NCBI GenBank assembly: GCA_036645575.1
Contig: JAVXNW010000001.1
Location: forward strand, 31,193 to 95,192
Direction: 5' to 3'
From: JAVXNW01 sp036645575
GTDB lineage: Bacteria > Bacillota > Clostridia > Christensenellales > Aristaeellaceae
Length of the DNA stretch: 64,000 nucleotides
Notes under the pieces: model-generated
Told to the model about the DNA's origin: nothing
Databases searched by the model: none
The model's input: only the letters and a program-made list of their open reading frames with translations
Shown here: positions 25,222 to 33,526 of the stretch, in pieces
How the letters are laid out: the number at the start of each line of letters is the position of its first letter
Numbering within the stretch: position 1 is the first letter of the stretch
Program-made: the position numbers and the translations under genes

Positions 25222-26973
25222 ATGAAAAAGATATTGGGGCTGTCCCTTGCGGCGATGCTGGCGGTGATGCCAACGGCCGGCGCGCAGGAAATCGACTATC
25301 AGCAAAAGTCGCTGGAGGATTTAAAGCAGATCATCGCGGGGGCGGAGGACGCGATCGCCAAGAACTACACCGTGACATACGAAGACTCGGCTGCGCTGTG
25401 CGACTTGACCAAGCGCTCGGTCGAGGATCTGCTCGCGGGCGGGCAGGTTAGCTGGGCCAAGTTCGACTGGATGTACGAGCGCAACCAGCAATTGCTGACC
25501 GTGACGACCAACGTCTACTTGAAAAAGGACGGACAGACGGGGCAATACCCGGTGACCGCGCTGTTTGACGACAGCGGAGATAACTACGAGCAGCTCTATT
25601 TGCAGGTGGGCGACAATGTGGTGATGGACAAGCGACTGCGCGACGCGGAGGCGACTGCCGCATTGGCGCCGGAGCTTACACCGGAACCGACGCCAGAGGT
25701 TACGCCGGAGCCGACGCCGGAGCTGACGCCCGAACCGACGGTCGAACCGACGGTCGAGCCGACGGTCGAGCCGACGCCGGAGGTTACGCCGGAGCCGACA
25801 CCGGAACCGACGGTCGAGCCGATGCCGGAGATGATTGCGGAGGCGACAGAGGTTCCCGTGGCCAGCGTGGTGGCTTGGGATAACGAGCCCGTCACGGCGT
25901 CAGCGCTGCCGACGGTCGAGCTTACGCCGGAACCGACGCCGGAGCTTACGCCGGAACCGACGCCCGAACCGACGCCGGAACCGACGGCTGCGCCGACGCC
26001 GGAACCGACGGTTGCGCCGACGGCTGTGCCGACGGCTGTGCCGACGGCTGCGCCTGACGACGACACCGTGGTGATTGCGACGCTCAAGACAAAGGGCGAA
26101 GCGGTGACGCAGCTTCAAACCGCGCTCATCCATCTGCGGTATCTGGAAGGCACGGCGGACGGCATATTTGGCGAGAAGACGCGCGACGCGATCAAGGCAT
26201 TTCAGGCCGATCGCGGCATGGAAATCACCGGTGTCGCGACGAAGCGCCTGTTTACGGCGATCTGCGACGCGGCAAGCGGCGACGCGCCCGCGCTTCTCGC
26301 GCCGGTTGCGCAGGATCTGTTGCTTGCGCAGGTGGGCAGCAAGGGCGACACGGTCAAGGACATTCAAAAGATGCTCGTCACGCTGGGCTTTTTAAACGAA
26401 AGCGCCGACGGCTACTATGGCGACAACACCCAAGCGGCCGTTCGAAATTTTCAGGCGGCGCAGGAGGTTTCGCAGACCGGCAGCGTGACGCAGGGTCTCT
26501 TCAACAAGATGAAACAATTGACGAGCAAGGGCGAGATCGCGGGCTACGAGACGTTTGTGACCGTGTTTAACGCGTCAGAGAGCGTCGCGAACCCGGACGC
26601 GGACGTGACGCTGCCCATTGAGGAGATCCCATCGACAGGCGCGACGTTTACCTACGCGCTGGACACTTACGTGGACGTGACGATGGTGGTCAACGGCGGA
26701 CGCGGCCTCGAGGGCGTGACGATCGAGGGCAAGCTGGACGGCTTTGCCGAGGCGGAAAATTCGGTGATGAACGCGTTTTCCGCAGCGCTGACCGGCTGCG
26801 GGAAGGTCAACGACCTGTCCGGCACCAAGGTATTTCTCGAGAAGATCGGCGCATACAAGGGCGCGCTGAGCGAGAGCGGCGTCGGCGCGATGACCGAGGA
26901 CGGCGTTGCCTTTACGTGGAGTGGAAACGGCGAAACCGTGAAGCTCGAGATCGCGCTGGAGAAATACGAGTAA
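25222..26973 (+). CDS. Secreted protein with TPEP-repeat linker and two peptidoglycan-binding domains
   Basis: This 583-residue protein has a signal peptide (about 1-21) and a small N-terminal domain without recognisable similarity. A long low-complexity linker (about 150-285) follows, built from TPEP, TVEP and TAVP units. Two PG_binding_1-like domains come next (LQTALIHLRYLEGTADGIFG and IQKMLVTLGFLNESADGYYG), then a C-terminal domain of about 140 residues that I cannot assign. It is probably a wall-associated protein on an extended spacer. GAGGAGG precedes the ATG. The linker DNA (about 25675-26055) is a degenerate repeat that could vary in length between strains. Confidence 0.85.
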   Translation: MKKILGLSLAAMLAVMPTAGAQEIDYQQKSLEDLKQIIAGAEDAIAKNYTVTYEDSAALCDLTKRSVEDLLAGGQVSWAKFDWMYERNQQLLTVTTNVYLKKDGQTGQYPVTALFDDSGDNYEQLYLQVGDNVVMDKRLRDAEATAALAPELTPEPTPEVTPEPTPELTPEPTVEPTVEPTVEPTPEVTPEPTPEPTVEPMPEMIAEATEVPVASVVAWDNEPVTASALPTVELTPEPTPELTPEPTPEPTPEPTAAPTPEPTVAPTAVPTAVPTAAPDDDTVVIATLKTKGEAVTQLQTALIHLRYLEGTADGIFGEKTRDAIKAFQADRGMEITGVATKRLFTAICDAASGDAPALLAPVAQDLLLAQVGSKGDTVKDIQKMLVTLGFLNESADGYYGDNTQAAVRNFQAAQEVSQTGSVTQGLFNKMKQLTSKGEIAGYETFVTVFNASESVANPDADVTLPIEEIPSTGATFTYALDTYVDVTMVVNGGRGLEGVTIEGKLDGFAEAENSVMNAFSAALTGCGKVNDLSGTKVFLEKIGAYKGALSESGVGAMTEDGVAFTWSGNGETVKLEIALEKYE

Positions 26974-27001
26974 ACAGACTTTGGTTTGAATAAGGCACAT
27001 A

Positions 27002-27045
27002 CGGCGGGGCGATAAACGGAACATGGTCTGTTTATCGCCCCGCCG
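27002..27045. terminator. Perfect 16-bp inverted repeat after the PG-binding protein gene
   Basis: Arms 27002-27017 and 27030-27045 are perfectly complementary around a 12-nt loop. There is no T-run on either side, so it may protect the 3' end or act as a factor-dependent terminator rather than a standard intrinsic one. Confidence 0.5.
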
Positions 27046-27091
27046 CATGGATGAGGCAGTTATTCCAAGCGCGATTGCGCGCAAAATCGCC

Positions 27092-27120
27092 TTGACAGCG
27101 GGCGGGCGCGGCTCTATAAT
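27092..27120 (+). promoter_or_regulatory. Sigma-A promoter of the TraX-like gene
   Basis: Consensus TTGACA, 17-bp spacer and consensus TATAAT, 33 bp upstream of the chosen ATG. Confidence 0.85.
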
Positions 27121-27152
27121 CAAAAAAGAATTTTCGGAAGGGGGGTGTGACC

Positions 27153-27920
27153 ATGGCCGGCACGGGCGCGCGTTCGATCAAGCTCAACACCGACACGGGT
27201 TTCCTCAAGATCATTGCGATTCTCACGATGTTTTGCGACCATATTGGCGTGGCGTTTTTTCCGCAGCTGCCCATTTTTCGCGCCATCGGGCGGATCAGCT
27301 TTCCGCTATTTGCCTACTGCATTGCGGTGGGATGCGTATACACCAAGAACGCGGGGCGGTACGCGCTGCGCATCCTGCTCTTGGCGCTCATCTCCCAGCC
27401 CATCTACTGCTTTGCGCTTTCGCACGCGTCGCCCGCGATGAGGGCGATCGAGGCGCAGCCGTTTACGCTGGCCAACGCGCTCACGTGGTACGCGCTGAGC
27501 CTTCAATACGCCAACATCCTCTTTACGCTTTTGCTGGGTATTTTGATGATCACCAGCATTAAAAAGCAAAAATACTTGGTCACGGCGGTGCTGACCCTTG
27601 GCGTGTGGTACCTGTCGTCCTCGATCAATTACGGGTGGCGCGGCGTCGCGCTGATGCTGTTGTTTTATGCGTTTCTCGATCGTCCCGCGGCATCGGTGGT
27701 GTGGGTGGCGGGGTTCATGGCTTGGTGGGGCATAGCGGGCGGCGGCAGTTACCACTTTATGGGGGTGCGTTTTTCCTCGCAGCTCTTTGCGCTCTTGGCG
27801 CTCCCGCTCATCTACCTTCCGACCAGGACCAACATCAAGCTGCCCAAATGGCTGTTTTACCTGGTTTATCCCGCGCATTTGGCCGTGATTTACGGCGTCT
27901 CGCAACTGCTTGCCAAGTGA
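27153..27920 (+). CDS. TraX-family integral membrane protein
   Basis: The 255-residue product has about eight membrane segments and the TraX-family opening LKIIAILTMFCDHIG, followed by FRAIGRISFPLFAYCIAVG and RYALRILLLALISQPIY. F-plasmid TraX acetylates pilin. Chromosomal homologs in Firmicutes are acyltransferase-like proteins of unknown role, and no conjugation genes are nearby. The ATG at 27153 is placed 7 bp after GGAAGGGGGG; an in-frame GTG at 27147 is an alternative. A consensus promoter precedes it. It converges on the histidine kinase gene with only six bases between stops. Confidence 0.82.
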   Translation: MAGTGARSIKLNTDTGFLKIIAILTMFCDHIGVAFFPQLPIFRAIGRISFPLFAYCIAVGCVYTKNAGRYALRILLLALISQPIYCFALSHASPAMRAIEAQPFTLANALTWYALSLQYANILFTLLLGILMITSIKKQKYLVTAVLTLGVWYLSSSINYGWRGVALMLLFYAFLDRPAASVVWVAGFMAWWGIAGGGSYHFMGVRFSSQLFALLALPLIYLPTRTNIKLPKWLFYLVYPAHLAVIYGVSQLLAK

Positions 27921-27926
27921 TTGCGG

Positions 27927-29240
27927 CTACTTTTCAGGAAGCGTGACGGTAAAGCGGCTGCCCTTGCCCGGTTCTGATTCGACCTCGATCGTGCCCGAAC
28001 AAATGTCCACGATGCGCTTGACCAGCGGAAGCCCCAGCCCGCTTCCGCCGGTGTGGTGGCTTGCGTCGGCCTGATAAAATTTTTCAAAGATGCGCTCGGT
28101 GGTGGCCTTGTCCATGCCGGGGCCGGTGTCTGAGATCGCGACGATGGCGCAGGCGCGCGCGCGCGTCAGCGACACAAAGAGCTTGCCGCCCTCGGGCGTA
28201 AACTTGATCGCGTTTTCGAGCAGGTTGCGCCAGACCTGAGAGAGCAGTTCCTCGTAAGCCGATAGCGTCACCCGGCCAAGCGACACGTCGATGGTCTGTT
28301 TTTTGCGTTCAATCTGCGGATGACAGGCGTTGATTAGGCGGCGCAATTGCTCGTCGAGCGAAAAAGGCGTGCGCACGGCGTCGGGCGGTTGGCTCTCAAG
28401 GCGGGTCAACTTGAGCAAGTTGTCAGACAGGCTCGACAGGCGCGCGCTCTCCTCTGAGATGGCGCGCGCAAACTCGCGCCGCTCGTCGCTCGGCAGATCG
28501 TCGCACTGGAGCAGGCGCGCGTAGCCGCTGATCGAAGAAACCGGCGTCTTGAGTTCATGGGAGAGGTTGCCGGTGAAATCCCGGCGCAAGTATTCGACAT
28601 TTTTGAGTTCGCGCGCCATGCGGTTGAAGTTTTCGGTCAATTCCGCAATCTCCTCAATGCCGCCCGCGAACCGCGCCTGCTGGAGATTTAAGCTTACGTC
28701 GAAATTCCCCTTGGCGACTTGGCGCGTCGCGCGGGTCAGGTTGACAAGCGGCAGCGCGAGCCGCCGCGAGATCAGGTACACGAGCAGAAGCCCCAGCGCG
28801 ATCAGGATCAAATTGCCGCCCAGCGAGCGCAAAATCGCGCTGAGCAGAACCCGGCTGGCCGGATAGGCCTCGACCGCGATGGCGGTTTTGCCCAGCGCGA
28901 AATACAGCGTCTTGCCCATAAAAAAGCCGGTGCTCACGCTCTCGCCGCGCGCGATGGCCTCGCCCTGCGCCTGCGTAAGGTGATCCCACGGCACCTCGTG
29001 GATTCGGTAGTCGGCGGGCGAGAGCACCTCGATTGCCTCGGCGGGCGTGATGGCGGTTCGCACGACCAGATCGGTCGCCATCTTGCGCAGCGCCTGTTGG
29101 TTGATCATGAGTTCGCTGTCGATAAAGCCCACGCACATGAACGCGGTCACCGTGCTCGATAGCAGGATGGACACGAGCAGCACCTTGACGAAATAGCCGA
29201 CCAGCTTGCGCTTAAAGCGGTGGAGCGGCAATTTAGGCAT
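27927..29240 (-). CDS. Membrane sensor histidine kinase (HAMP, HisKA, HATPase)
   Basis: This 437-residue protein has two membrane segments (about 14-37 and 140-162) bounding an extracytoplasmic sensor of about 100 residues. A HAMP domain follows (SRRLALPLVNLTRATRQVAK), then the phosphoacceptor His in SHELKTPVSSISGY, an N-box in RNLLENAIKFTPEGG and a G-box in SDTGPGMD. It would autophosphorylate and pass phosphate to the response regulator encoded just upstream, whose gene overlaps it by 8 bp. The sensed signal is unknown. The pair resembles PhoR-type kinases in layout. Confidence 0.93.
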   Translation of the reverse strand: MPKLPLHRFKRKLVGYFVKVLLVSILLSSTVTAFMCVGFIDSELMINQQALRKMATDLVVRTAITPAEAIEVLSPADYRIHEVPWDHLTQAQGEAIARGESVSTGFFMGKTLYFALGKTAIAVEAYPASRVLLSAILRSLGGNLILIALGLLLVYLISRRLALPLVNLTRATRQVAKGNFDVSLNLQQARFAGGIEEIAELTENFNRMARELKNVEYLRRDFTGNLSHELKTPVSSISGYARLLQCDDLPSDERREFARAISEESARLSSLSDNLLKLTRLESQPPDAVRTPFSLDEQLRRLINACHPQIERKKQTIDVSLGRVTLSAYEELLSQVWRNLLENAIKFTPEGGKLFVSLTRARACAIVAISDTGPGMDKATTERIFEKFYQADASHHTGGSGLGLPLVKRIVDICSGTIEVESEPGKGSRFTVTLPEK

Positions 29241-29913
29241 GGTTTTCCACCTCCGCCCGATAGCCCAGCCCGCGCACCGTGACGATCTTAAAATCGGTCA
29301 CGTCGCCCAGCTTTTCGCGCAGGCGCTTGATGTGCACGTCCACCGTCCGCTCGTCGGTGTCGCAGCTGATGCCCCACACCTCATCCATCAGTTGACGCCG
29401 GGTGAGCAGCCTGTTGGGATAGGACAACAGCATGAACAACAGCGCAAATTCCTTTCGCGGCAGCACCCTGAGCGCGCCGTCTACGCTGAGCGTCCAGTCC
29501 TCGTCGCTCAAGACGACGCGCCCCAGATGGATCTTGTGCGCCAATTGGATGTTCGCCCGGCGAAAGAGCGCCTTGACGCGCAAGAGCAATTCGTCTAAAT
29601 CGACCGGCTTTACCATGTAGTCGTCCGCGCCCGCGAGAAAGCCCAGCTGCTTGTCGGTAAAGTCGCCCTTGGCGGTCACAATCAAGATGGGCAGCGCGCG
29701 ATCATACGTGCGCAGCGCGCGCGTCAGCTCGTACCCGTCCATGCGCGGCATCATCAGATCGCAGATCACCAGGTCCATCTTGCACTCCTTGATTAGCTCG
29801 AGCGCCGCAAGCCCGTCCTCGGCTCCGTGCGCCTCATAGCCGTTGATGCGCAAAAAAGCGCACATCATCTTGCGCTGCGCCTGATCGTCCTCGACAACCA
29901 TGACCCGAAACAT
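29233..29913 (-). CDS. OmpR/PhoB-family response regulator
   Basis: This 226-residue protein has a receiver domain (acidic pair in VVEDDQ, phosphoacceptor Asp in VICDLMMPRMDG, Lys in MVKPVD) and a winged-helix DNA-binding domain with RRQLMDEVWG and ERTVDVHIKRLREKL. The ATG at 29913 follows GAGGGGCG; an open frame further upstream has no start signal. Upstream lie two TTCATAT direct repeats with 11-bp period and 8 bp before a TATGCT -10, suggesting autoregulation. The same layout occurs on the DegV side. OmpR-type regulators typically bind such direct repeats as head-to-tail dimers. Confidence 0.94.
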   Translation of the reverse strand: MFRVMVVEDDQAQRKMMCAFLRINGYEAHGAEDGLAALELIKECKMDLVICDLMMPRMDGYELTRALRTYDRALPILIVTAKGDFTDKQLGFLAGADDYMVKPVDLDELLLRVKALFRRANIQLAHKIHLGRVVLSDEDWTLSVDGALRVLPRKEFALLFMLLSYPNRLLTRRQLMDEVWGISCDTDERTVDVHIKRLREKLGDVTDFKIVTVRGLGYRAEVENHA

Positions 29914-29942
29914 AAGCGACGCCCCTCTTTCTATTTTAAGCC

Positions 29943-29974
29943 AGCATAGCACGAAAATATGAACAGAATATGAA
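29943..29974 (-). promoter_or_regulatory. Direct-repeat operator and -10 for the two-component operon
   Basis: On the minus strand TTCATAT (29974-29968), four bases, TTCATAT (29963-29957), eight bases, then TATGCT (29948-29943). The 11-bp period and the position in place of a -35 resemble Pho-box promoters activated by OmpR/PhoB-type regulators. Confidence 0.6.
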
Positions 29975-30016
29975 TTGTTCGGGCGCAACACAATGAAAAA
30001 GTTGCGCGCGCCTGCG

Positions 30017-30048
30017 TTCATGTTGTGTTCACATAGGGCGCGTATGAT
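30017..30048 (+). promoter_or_regulatory. Matching direct-repeat operator and -10 for the DegV gene
   Basis: TTCATGT (30017-30023), four bases, TTCACAT (30028-30034), eight bases, then TATGAT (30043-30048). The geometry is identical to the opposite side of the same intergenic region. Confidence 0.6.
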
Positions 30049-30095
30049 AAACCAAACGTTGGGTTTCGCGGACTACGAGGATAGGGGGGATACCT

Positions 30096-30977
30096 GTGCG
30101 CGCTTTGACGACAAATTATCGCATACTGACCGACGCGACCGCCGACCTTTTGCCACAGGTCGCTCGGGAAGTGGACATGATCCCGATGCAGTTGGCCATT
30201 GGCGGGGAGAGCCTGTGCTATGCGGGCGATTGGGACGCGGCGCGTCGGCACGCGTTTTACGAACGCCTTCGCGCGGGCGACATGCCGTCCACCTCGCAGA
30301 TCACGCCCTTTGCGTATGAAGCGGCCTTTTCAGCGCCGCTCTCCGAGGGCGAGGACGCGCTGTACCTCTGCTTTTCATCCGGGCTCAGCGACACGATCGC
30401 GTCGGCGCAGCTGGCGCTTTCCGAGGTGAAGGCGCGGTTCCCCGAGCGGAAGTTCGAGCTGATCGACACGCTGTCGGCGACCTATCCGCAGGGCATGTTG
30501 GTTGCGGAAGCGGTCAAAAACCGCGCGCGCGGCATGACGCTTGAGGAAAATGGCGCGTGGATATTGGCGCATCTTCAGAAGATCGCCTGCTGGTTTACCG
30601 TGTCGGATCTCCTGTATCTGCGCAGGGGCGGGCGCATTCCGGCGGCGACCGCGCTGTTGGGCACCACGCTTCGCATCATGCCGATCCTGCACATCGATCA
30701 GGCGGGCAAGCTCCCGGTCATGGACAAGGTGCGCGGCCGCAAAGGCGCGCTGCACGCGCTGATCAAAAAAATGCAACAGACATTGGTCGATCCCGCCCAC
30801 CAGCGCGTCTGCGTGGGGCACACCGATTCGCCGGAGGAGGCGCAGGCGCTGGCCGAACAGGTCAAAAGCGCCTTTCCCGCGCTCGAAGACGTGTTCGTCG
30901 GCGAGATCAGCCCGATCATCGGCGCGCACACGGGCCCCGGCGCGCTATGCGTGGTCTACTTTTCCGATGCGCGATAG
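30096..30977 (+). CDS. DegV-family fatty-acid-binding protein
   Basis: This 293-residue DegV-fold protein shows the N-terminal RILTDATADLLPQ, STSQITPFAYEAAF and LCFSSGLSDTIASAQLA, and the C-terminal VGEISPIIGAHTGPGALCVVYF. DegV (FakB) proteins bind a fatty acid and present it to FakA kinase for phosphorylation; no fakA is nearby. The start is a GTG at 30096 after AGGGGG. It is divergent from a two-component system and has a matching operator. Its last 33 bp overlap the convergent cobC gene. Confidence 0.92.
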   Translation: MRALTTNYRILTDATADLLPQVAREVDMIPMQLAIGGESLCYAGDWDAARRHAFYERLRAGDMPSTSQITPFAYEAAFSAPLSEGEDALYLCFSSGLSDTIASAQLALSEVKARFPERKFELIDTLSATYPQGMLVAEAVKNRARGMTLEENGAWILAHLQKIACWFTVSDLLYLRRGGRIPAATALLGTTLRIMPILHIDQAGKLPVMDKVRGRKGALHALIKKMQQTLVDPAHQRVCVGHTDSPEEAQALAEQVKSAFPALEDVFVGEISPIIGAHTGPGALCVVYFSDAR

Positions 30978-31646
30978 GACGCGCAGCACGCCGCCCTGCC
31001 ACACGGTCAAAAACCCCTCGCCATTTTTCACCTGATAGGTAAAATAATCCCGTCGCGGCATCGCCCGCTCGGACAGAATCGCCATGATCGTGCCGCCGTG
31101 CGCGACGATGGCGATTTCGTCTGCCGCCGCCTCACGAGATGCGCCCTTTTCGCAATACGCGCCCGCCTTTTCGCAAGATGCGCCCGCTTCTTCGCAAGAT
31201 GCGCCCGCCTCGCAATACGCGCCCGCTTCTTCGCAATGCGCGTCTGCGTCCGCCTCGCGGGCTACGATCTGGTCAAACGCGCGCACGCAGCGCGCGGTAA
31301 ACGCCTCGCGCGATTCGCCGCCGGGAAAGGGCAGCGTGCCGCCCGAGTCGAGCCACGCCTGATAATCGGCGCGGCCGTTGAGCGCCAAATAGTTTTTCCC
31401 CTCAAAGTCGCCAAAGTCGCATTCGCGAAGCGCGCCCATTTCCACGGTGGGAACGCCCGGGTAGATGCGCGCGGCGGTTTCGCGGCAGCGGCAAAGCGGG
31501 CTTGTGTAGACCAGGCGCGCGGGGGGATAGGCGCGCAAAGAGAGCGCCGAAGCGCCGCCGATGGTCAGCGGCTCGTCGGTCGTTCCGATGTAGCAGCCCT
31601 GCAAATTGCCCGCTGTCGCGCCGTGGCGAATGAAGGCGATCTTCAT
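30945..31646 (-). CDS. cobC: Histidine phosphatase, probable alpha-ribazole phosphatase (CobC-like), with a Cys-rich repeat insertion
   Basis: This 233-residue histidine phosphatase has the RHG motif in FIRHGATAGN and the second catalytic His in VAHGG. Its overlap with cobS (ATGA) points to dephosphorylation of alpha-ribazole-5'-phosphate in B12 nucleotide-loop assembly. Between about residues 131 and 175, where the family normally has a short link before the final beta strand, there is an insertion. It consists of five units of six to seven residues (CEEAGA/YCEAGA/SCEEAGA type), adding a Cys-Glu-Ala-rich arm. The frame stays intact and the catalytic residues remain, so the enzyme may still work. 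The stop overlaps degV by 33 bp. Confidence 0.82.
   Translation of the reverse strand: MKIAFIRHGATAGNLQGCYIGTTDEPLTIGGASALSLRAYPPARLVYTSPLCRCRETAARIYPGVPTVEMGALRECDFGDFEGKNYLALNGRADYQAWLDSGGTLPFPGGESREAFTARCVRAFDQIVAREADADAHCEEAGAYCEAGASCEEAGASCEKAGAYCEKGASREAAADEIAIVAHGGTIMAILSERAMPRRDYFTYQVKNGEGFLTVWQGGVLRVLSRIGKVDHA
31141..31239. repeat. Intragenic 18/21-bp tandem repeat in cobC
   Basis: Five units (18, 21, 21, 18 and 21 bp) share GCGCCCGC...TCGCAA. All are multiples of three, so the reading frame is preserved. It is probably prone to slippage. Confidence 0.85.
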
Positions 31647-32407
31647 CCGATCAGCCCGCTTGCGACCGCGAAAATCGCGCAAGTCAATTCACACACCTGC
31701 AAAAACCACCCGGCGAGATCCCCGGTCGTCCCGCCGAATTTTTTGAGCGCCATATGGCGATACGCCCCTGCGCTCAGCGCGCACGCGCCCAGCATGAATA
31801 GACCCGCGACAGGATGCAGCGCAAGCGCGCCCAGCGCGCACGCGGCGCAGCACACGACGAGCGCGCGCTGAACATTTTTTGCGTCGGCGCTTGCGCGGAA
31901 GCCGTCGAGCATGCCGCCCGGGCGCGCGCTGGGCAAGCGGAGCAGCAGGATGGCACTCAGCGCGCGGGACAGTACAAACCCGATCGCCCACACGCACGCA
32001 ACGCGCCCAAAGGTCATGCGCGAGAGGAGCGCGGCATAAAAAAGCAGGTAGCCCGCGCAGCCGATCACGGCAAACGCGCCCACGTGGCTGTCCTTTAATA
32101 TCTCAAGGCGCCTTTCGCGCGTCTGCCACGAGGCGATCGCGTCCATGGTGTCCATGAAGCCGTCCATGTGCAATCCGCCGGAAATAAAAAGCGGGATCAG
32201 GCAGCCGACTGCGCCGCGCAGAAATTCGCCCAGCGCCAGCGCGTCGCAAATCGCCAGCCAGATAAGCGACGCGCCCGCGATCACAAGGCCGACGACCGGG
32301 AAAAAGGCCATGCTCCATCGGCGGTTGTCGTCGCTAAAATCGACGTGCGGAACCGGCAACTTGGAATAGGTGCTCAGCGCAATCCACAGTGAGTTTAGAA
32401 TGCGCAT
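31643..32407 (-). CDS. cobS: Adenosylcobinamide-GDP ribazoletransferase (cobalamin synthase)
   Basis: This 254-residue membrane protein has about six to seven hydrophobic segments. The CobS signature GGLHMDGFMDTMDA lies near residues 77-90, with KDSHVGAFAVIG after it and KFGGTTGDLAGW near the C-terminus. It joins adenosylcobinamide-GDP and alpha-ribazole(-phosphate) in the last steps of B12 synthesis at the membrane. It overlaps cobT by 13 bp upstream and cobC by 4 bp downstream. Confidence 0.95.
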   Translation of the reverse strand: MRILNSLWIALSTYSKLPVPHVDFSDDNRRWSMAFFPVVGLVIAGASLIWLAICDALALGEFLRGAVGCLIPLFISGGLHMDGFMDTMDAIASWQTRERRLEILKDSHVGAFAVIGCAGYLLFYAALLSRMTFGRVACVWAIGFVLSRALSAILLLRLPSARPGGMLDGFRASADAKNVQRALVVCCAACALGALALHPVAGLFMLGACALSAGAYRHMALKKFGGTTGDLAGWFLQVCELTCAIFAVASGLIG

Positions 32408-33477
32408 GGCGGTTCCTCCTCGAAGTGCGCGTAGGGCGCGACGTGGATGCTTTCAAAGGTGCCCGCTTGGCGATAGACCGAAAGCGCCAGATCCAGGAGC
32501 GGAACCAGCGTGATCGCGCCCGTGCCCTCGCCCAGCGCCATCTCCGCATGAATGATCGGCGCAAGACCCAGCGCGTCCAGCACCAGCCGGCTTGCCGGTT
32601 CGCGGCTCACGTGGGTCGCGATCATCGCGCGGCGCGACTCGGGGCACAGCCGATACGCGGTCAGCGCCGCCACGCCGGAAATAAACCCATCGATCAGCAC
32701 CGGAACGCCCAGCAGCGCGCCGCCCAGAAACACCCCGGCCATCGCCGCGATGTCGTAGCCGCCCAGCTTTGAAAGCACGTCGAGCGCGTCCGTGGGATCG
32801 GGGCGATTGACCGATATCGCGCGCTCGATCGCGGAAATTTTGCGCAGAAGCCCCGCGTCGTCAAGGCCCGCGCCGCGCCCGGTCATCTCGACAATCGGGC
32901 GATTCAGCAGGACATGCGCCATTGCGCTGGACGTGGTCGTGTTGCCGATCCCCATTTCGCCGGTGATCAGCAGCTTGTCGCCCGCCCGCACCCGCTCGCG
33001 GCACAATTCGATCCCGACGTCGATCGCCGCACGCGCCTGCGCGCGGGTCATGGCCGGGCCTTGGGCGATATTTTCGGTGCCGCGCGCCGCCTTGCGCACG
33101 AGGATCGCCCCGTGCGCGGACTCGGTCAGCATCCCTACGTCCACCGCAATCACGCGCGCGCCCGCCGCGCGCGCCATCGCGCAGATGTTGCCGTTTCCGG
33201 CGGCAATGCTCTCGGCCACCAGCGCGGTCACCTCCGCGCCCGACTGGGTCACGCCCTCTGAGACGACGCCGTTGTCGGCGCACAGAACCAGCACGCTCCT
33301 TTGCGACAGATCCACCTGCGCGGTATGCGCAAGGCCCGCGATCTGCACGATCAGTTTTTCGAGTTTTCCCAGGCTGTTTAGCGGCTTGGCGATCGCGTCC
33401 CATTTTTCCTGCGCCCGGCGCGCCGCCGCTTCGTCGATTGGGCGCGCCTTAAATTGATTGTCCATCTCTTTGTCCAT
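32395..33477 (-). CDS. cobT: Nicotinate-nucleotide--dimethylbenzimidazole phosphoribosyltransferase
   Basis: This 360-residue enzyme makes alpha-ribazole-5'-phosphate from nicotinate mononucleotide and the lower-ligand base. Family stretches include KPLNSLGKLE, VLCADNGVVSEGVTQSG, GEMGIGNTTTSSA and the C-terminal GEGTGAI with the catalytic Glu. The ATG at 33477 follows AAGGACAAAGGG; a second Met 12 bases later is possible. It is first of cobT-cobS-cobC and lies 49 bp behind an AraC-type regulator gene on the same strand. No cobalamin riboswitch fits in that gap, so expression may depend on read-through or a weak local promoter. Confidence 0.96.
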   Translation of the reverse strand: MDKEMDNQFKARPIDEAAARRAQEKWDAIAKPLNSLGKLEKLIVQIAGLAHTAQVDLSQRSVLVLCADNGVVSEGVTQSGAEVTALVAESIAAGNGNICAMARAAGARVIAVDVGMLTESAHGAILVRKAARGTENIAQGPAMTRAQARAAIDVGIELCRERVRAGDKLLITGEMGIGNTTTSSAMAHVLLNRPIVEMTGRGAGLDDAGLLRKISAIERAISVNRPDPTDALDVLSKLGGYDIAAMAGVFLGGALLGVPVLIDGFISGVAALTAYRLCPESRRAMIATHVSREPASRLVLDALGLAPIIHAEMALGEGTGAITLVPLLDLALSVYRQAGTFESIHVAPYAHFEEEPPCAF

Positions 33478-33526
33478 CCCTTTGTCCTTCTCGCTATGCT
33501 TTGCGTATTATGACGGCCTATGCCGG

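Noticed and set aside
27153..27920. Conjugation (F-type pilin acetylation) function for the TraX-like gene
   Set aside because: No other transfer genes are near, and chromosomal TraX-family proteins are common in Firmicutes without conjugation systems.
31141..31239. CRISPR-like array
   Set aside because: Repeats are only 18-21 bp, contiguous without unique spacers, and encode an in-frame peptide repeat inside cobC.
33478..33526. Cobalamin riboswitch upstream of cobT
   Set aside because: The gap is only 49 bp and contains no B12-box-like sequence; a riboswitch would not fit.
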